From: an uncultured Collinsella sp.
Lineage (GTDB): Bacteria; Actinomycetota; Coriobacteriia; Coriobacteriales; Coriobacteriaceae
Direction of reading: 5' to 3'
NCBI GenBank assembly: GCA_900553345.1
Contig: USDE01000102.1
Location: 1 to 5,668 of the forward strand
DNA: 5,668 nt
The position numbers were made by a program, and so were the translations under genes. The notes under the pieces were generated by a model. It saw nothing but the letters and a program-made list of their open reading frames with translations. It had not been told where the DNA came from and made no database searches. Shown here one piece after another: positions 5,264 to 5,668 of this stretch (positions are counted from its first letter, which is position 1; each line of letters begins with the position of its first letter).

Positions 5264-5668
5264 TACCACGGCACTCCATCCGTGACGCACACCTGCAGGC
5301 GGTCGAGCGGCTCACCGTAGAAACCGGCATAATCATCGCCGCCGTAGGTGGAGCCATCGTCGCACACGGTATCGAGCCACCCGGCGCGTGCGGTGGTCTG
5401 CGAGCGATACCATGCCTGCCTGTATTCCTCGCCGTTCGGAGTCACGTAGTACATGCGCACACCGTCGATGGTATGACCGGCAATGCCAGCGCAGCCGTTT
5501 ACGGTGTCGTTGCGGTCGCCCTTGGCGACCCAGTCGAGCCAGCCGTCCTCGACGGTGTGGACCTGATACTTGAGCGTACCGCGATCAACTCGGGCGCAAA
5601 GGAGGTCATGCTGTCGGCACGGGTAGCCCGCGAAGCCGTCGTCGCCGGTACCGAAGTCAGTCACCTCG
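5263..5668 (-). CDS. ChW-repeat cell-wall-binding protein, 5' partial (lysin-like C-terminus)
   Basis: The reading frame runs in from the right edge, so the N-terminal part is not seen; GTG at 5664-5662 is in frame but has no visible ribosome-binding site in the 4 bases available and is probably internal. Counting that GTG as residue 1, the 133 visible residues hold about two and a half related units. They are a unit tail (1-27, GDDGFAGY...LLCARV), a full unit (31-74, KYQVHTVEDGWLDWVAKG...IDGVRMYY), and a second full unit (79-128, EYRQAWYRS...GWLDTV...YAGFYG...LDRLQVCV). The GW-W/V core and the later G-x-x-(I/L)-D-x-(V/L) strand resemble Clostridial hydrophobic W repeats, which bind cell walls in GH25 lysozymes, amidases and phage lysins. 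The catalytic domain would lie outside the window. Five Cys in the visible part (16, 23, 58, 101, 126) is high for an exported domain. The stop overlaps the micro-protein start. Confidence 0.7.
   Translation of the reverse strand, partial: EVTDFGTGDDGFAGYPCRQHDLLCARVDRGTLKYQVHTVEDGWLDWVAKGDRNDTVNGCAGIAGHTIDGVRMYYVTPNGEEYRQAWYRSQTTARAGWLDTVCDDGSTYGGDDYAGFYGEPLDRLQVCVTDGVPW

Noticed and set aside
5037..5357. A 106-codon minus-strand frame
   Set aside because: It overlaps the ChW-repeat gene, the micro-protein and the terminator in a different frame, and its composition is that of a shadow reading.

Overview
The window is GC-rich, with most wobble positions G or C. It looks like the chromosome of an anaerobic, high-GC Gram-positive bacterium. 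A Collinsella-like member of the Coriobacteriia is my best guess: the thiamine gene is of the type I associate with anaerobic Firmicutes, and the right-edge protein carries ChW-like wall-binding repeats. The genus is an inference from recalled protein styles, not from a database search.

Layout, left to right. (1) Positions 2-1017 (+) hold the 3' part of an M18 aminopeptidase gene. A shift of reading frame near 803-808 breaks it, and about 22 bases appear to be missing. (2) Positions 1031-1105 hold a long imperfect inverted repeat ending in a T-run. It lies directly against the ribosome-binding site of yaaA (1121-1930, +), a peroxide-stress protein. (3) A convergent gene (1971-2486, -) encodes an unrecognised 171-residue protein with one membrane segment. 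(4) Divergent from it is a TPP riboswitch (about 2559-2653) followed by thiC (2658-3992, +). The riboswitch contains the thiC ribosome-binding site, which fixes the true start at 2658. (5) A 178-base gap (3993-4170) holds short repeats, a GC-rich palindrome and a consensus -10 box, then thiD (4171-5001, +). (6) Positions 5002-5123 hold short spaced direct repeats but no gene. A strong hairpin terminator follows at 5124-5157. (7) On the minus strand, running in from the right edge, is the C-terminal end of a protein with ChW-like repeats (5263-5668). Its stop codon overlaps the start of a 33-residue membrane micro-protein (5162-5263).

Functional links. ThiC makes HMP-phosphate from aminoimidazole ribotide, and ThiD phosphorylates it to HMP-pyrophosphate, the pyrimidine half of thiamine. 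Only thiC shows TPP riboswitch control. thiD seems to have its own promoter, which would let it serve salvage of HMP when thiC is off. The right-edge pair resembles the end of a lysin or cell-wall-enzyme operon, possibly the edge of a prophage, but nothing in the window proves phage origin. Most of the window is ordinary housekeeping DNA. The points most worth checking are the broken aminopeptidase, the hairpin between it and yaaA, the spaced repeats after thiD, and the lysin/micro-protein pair.
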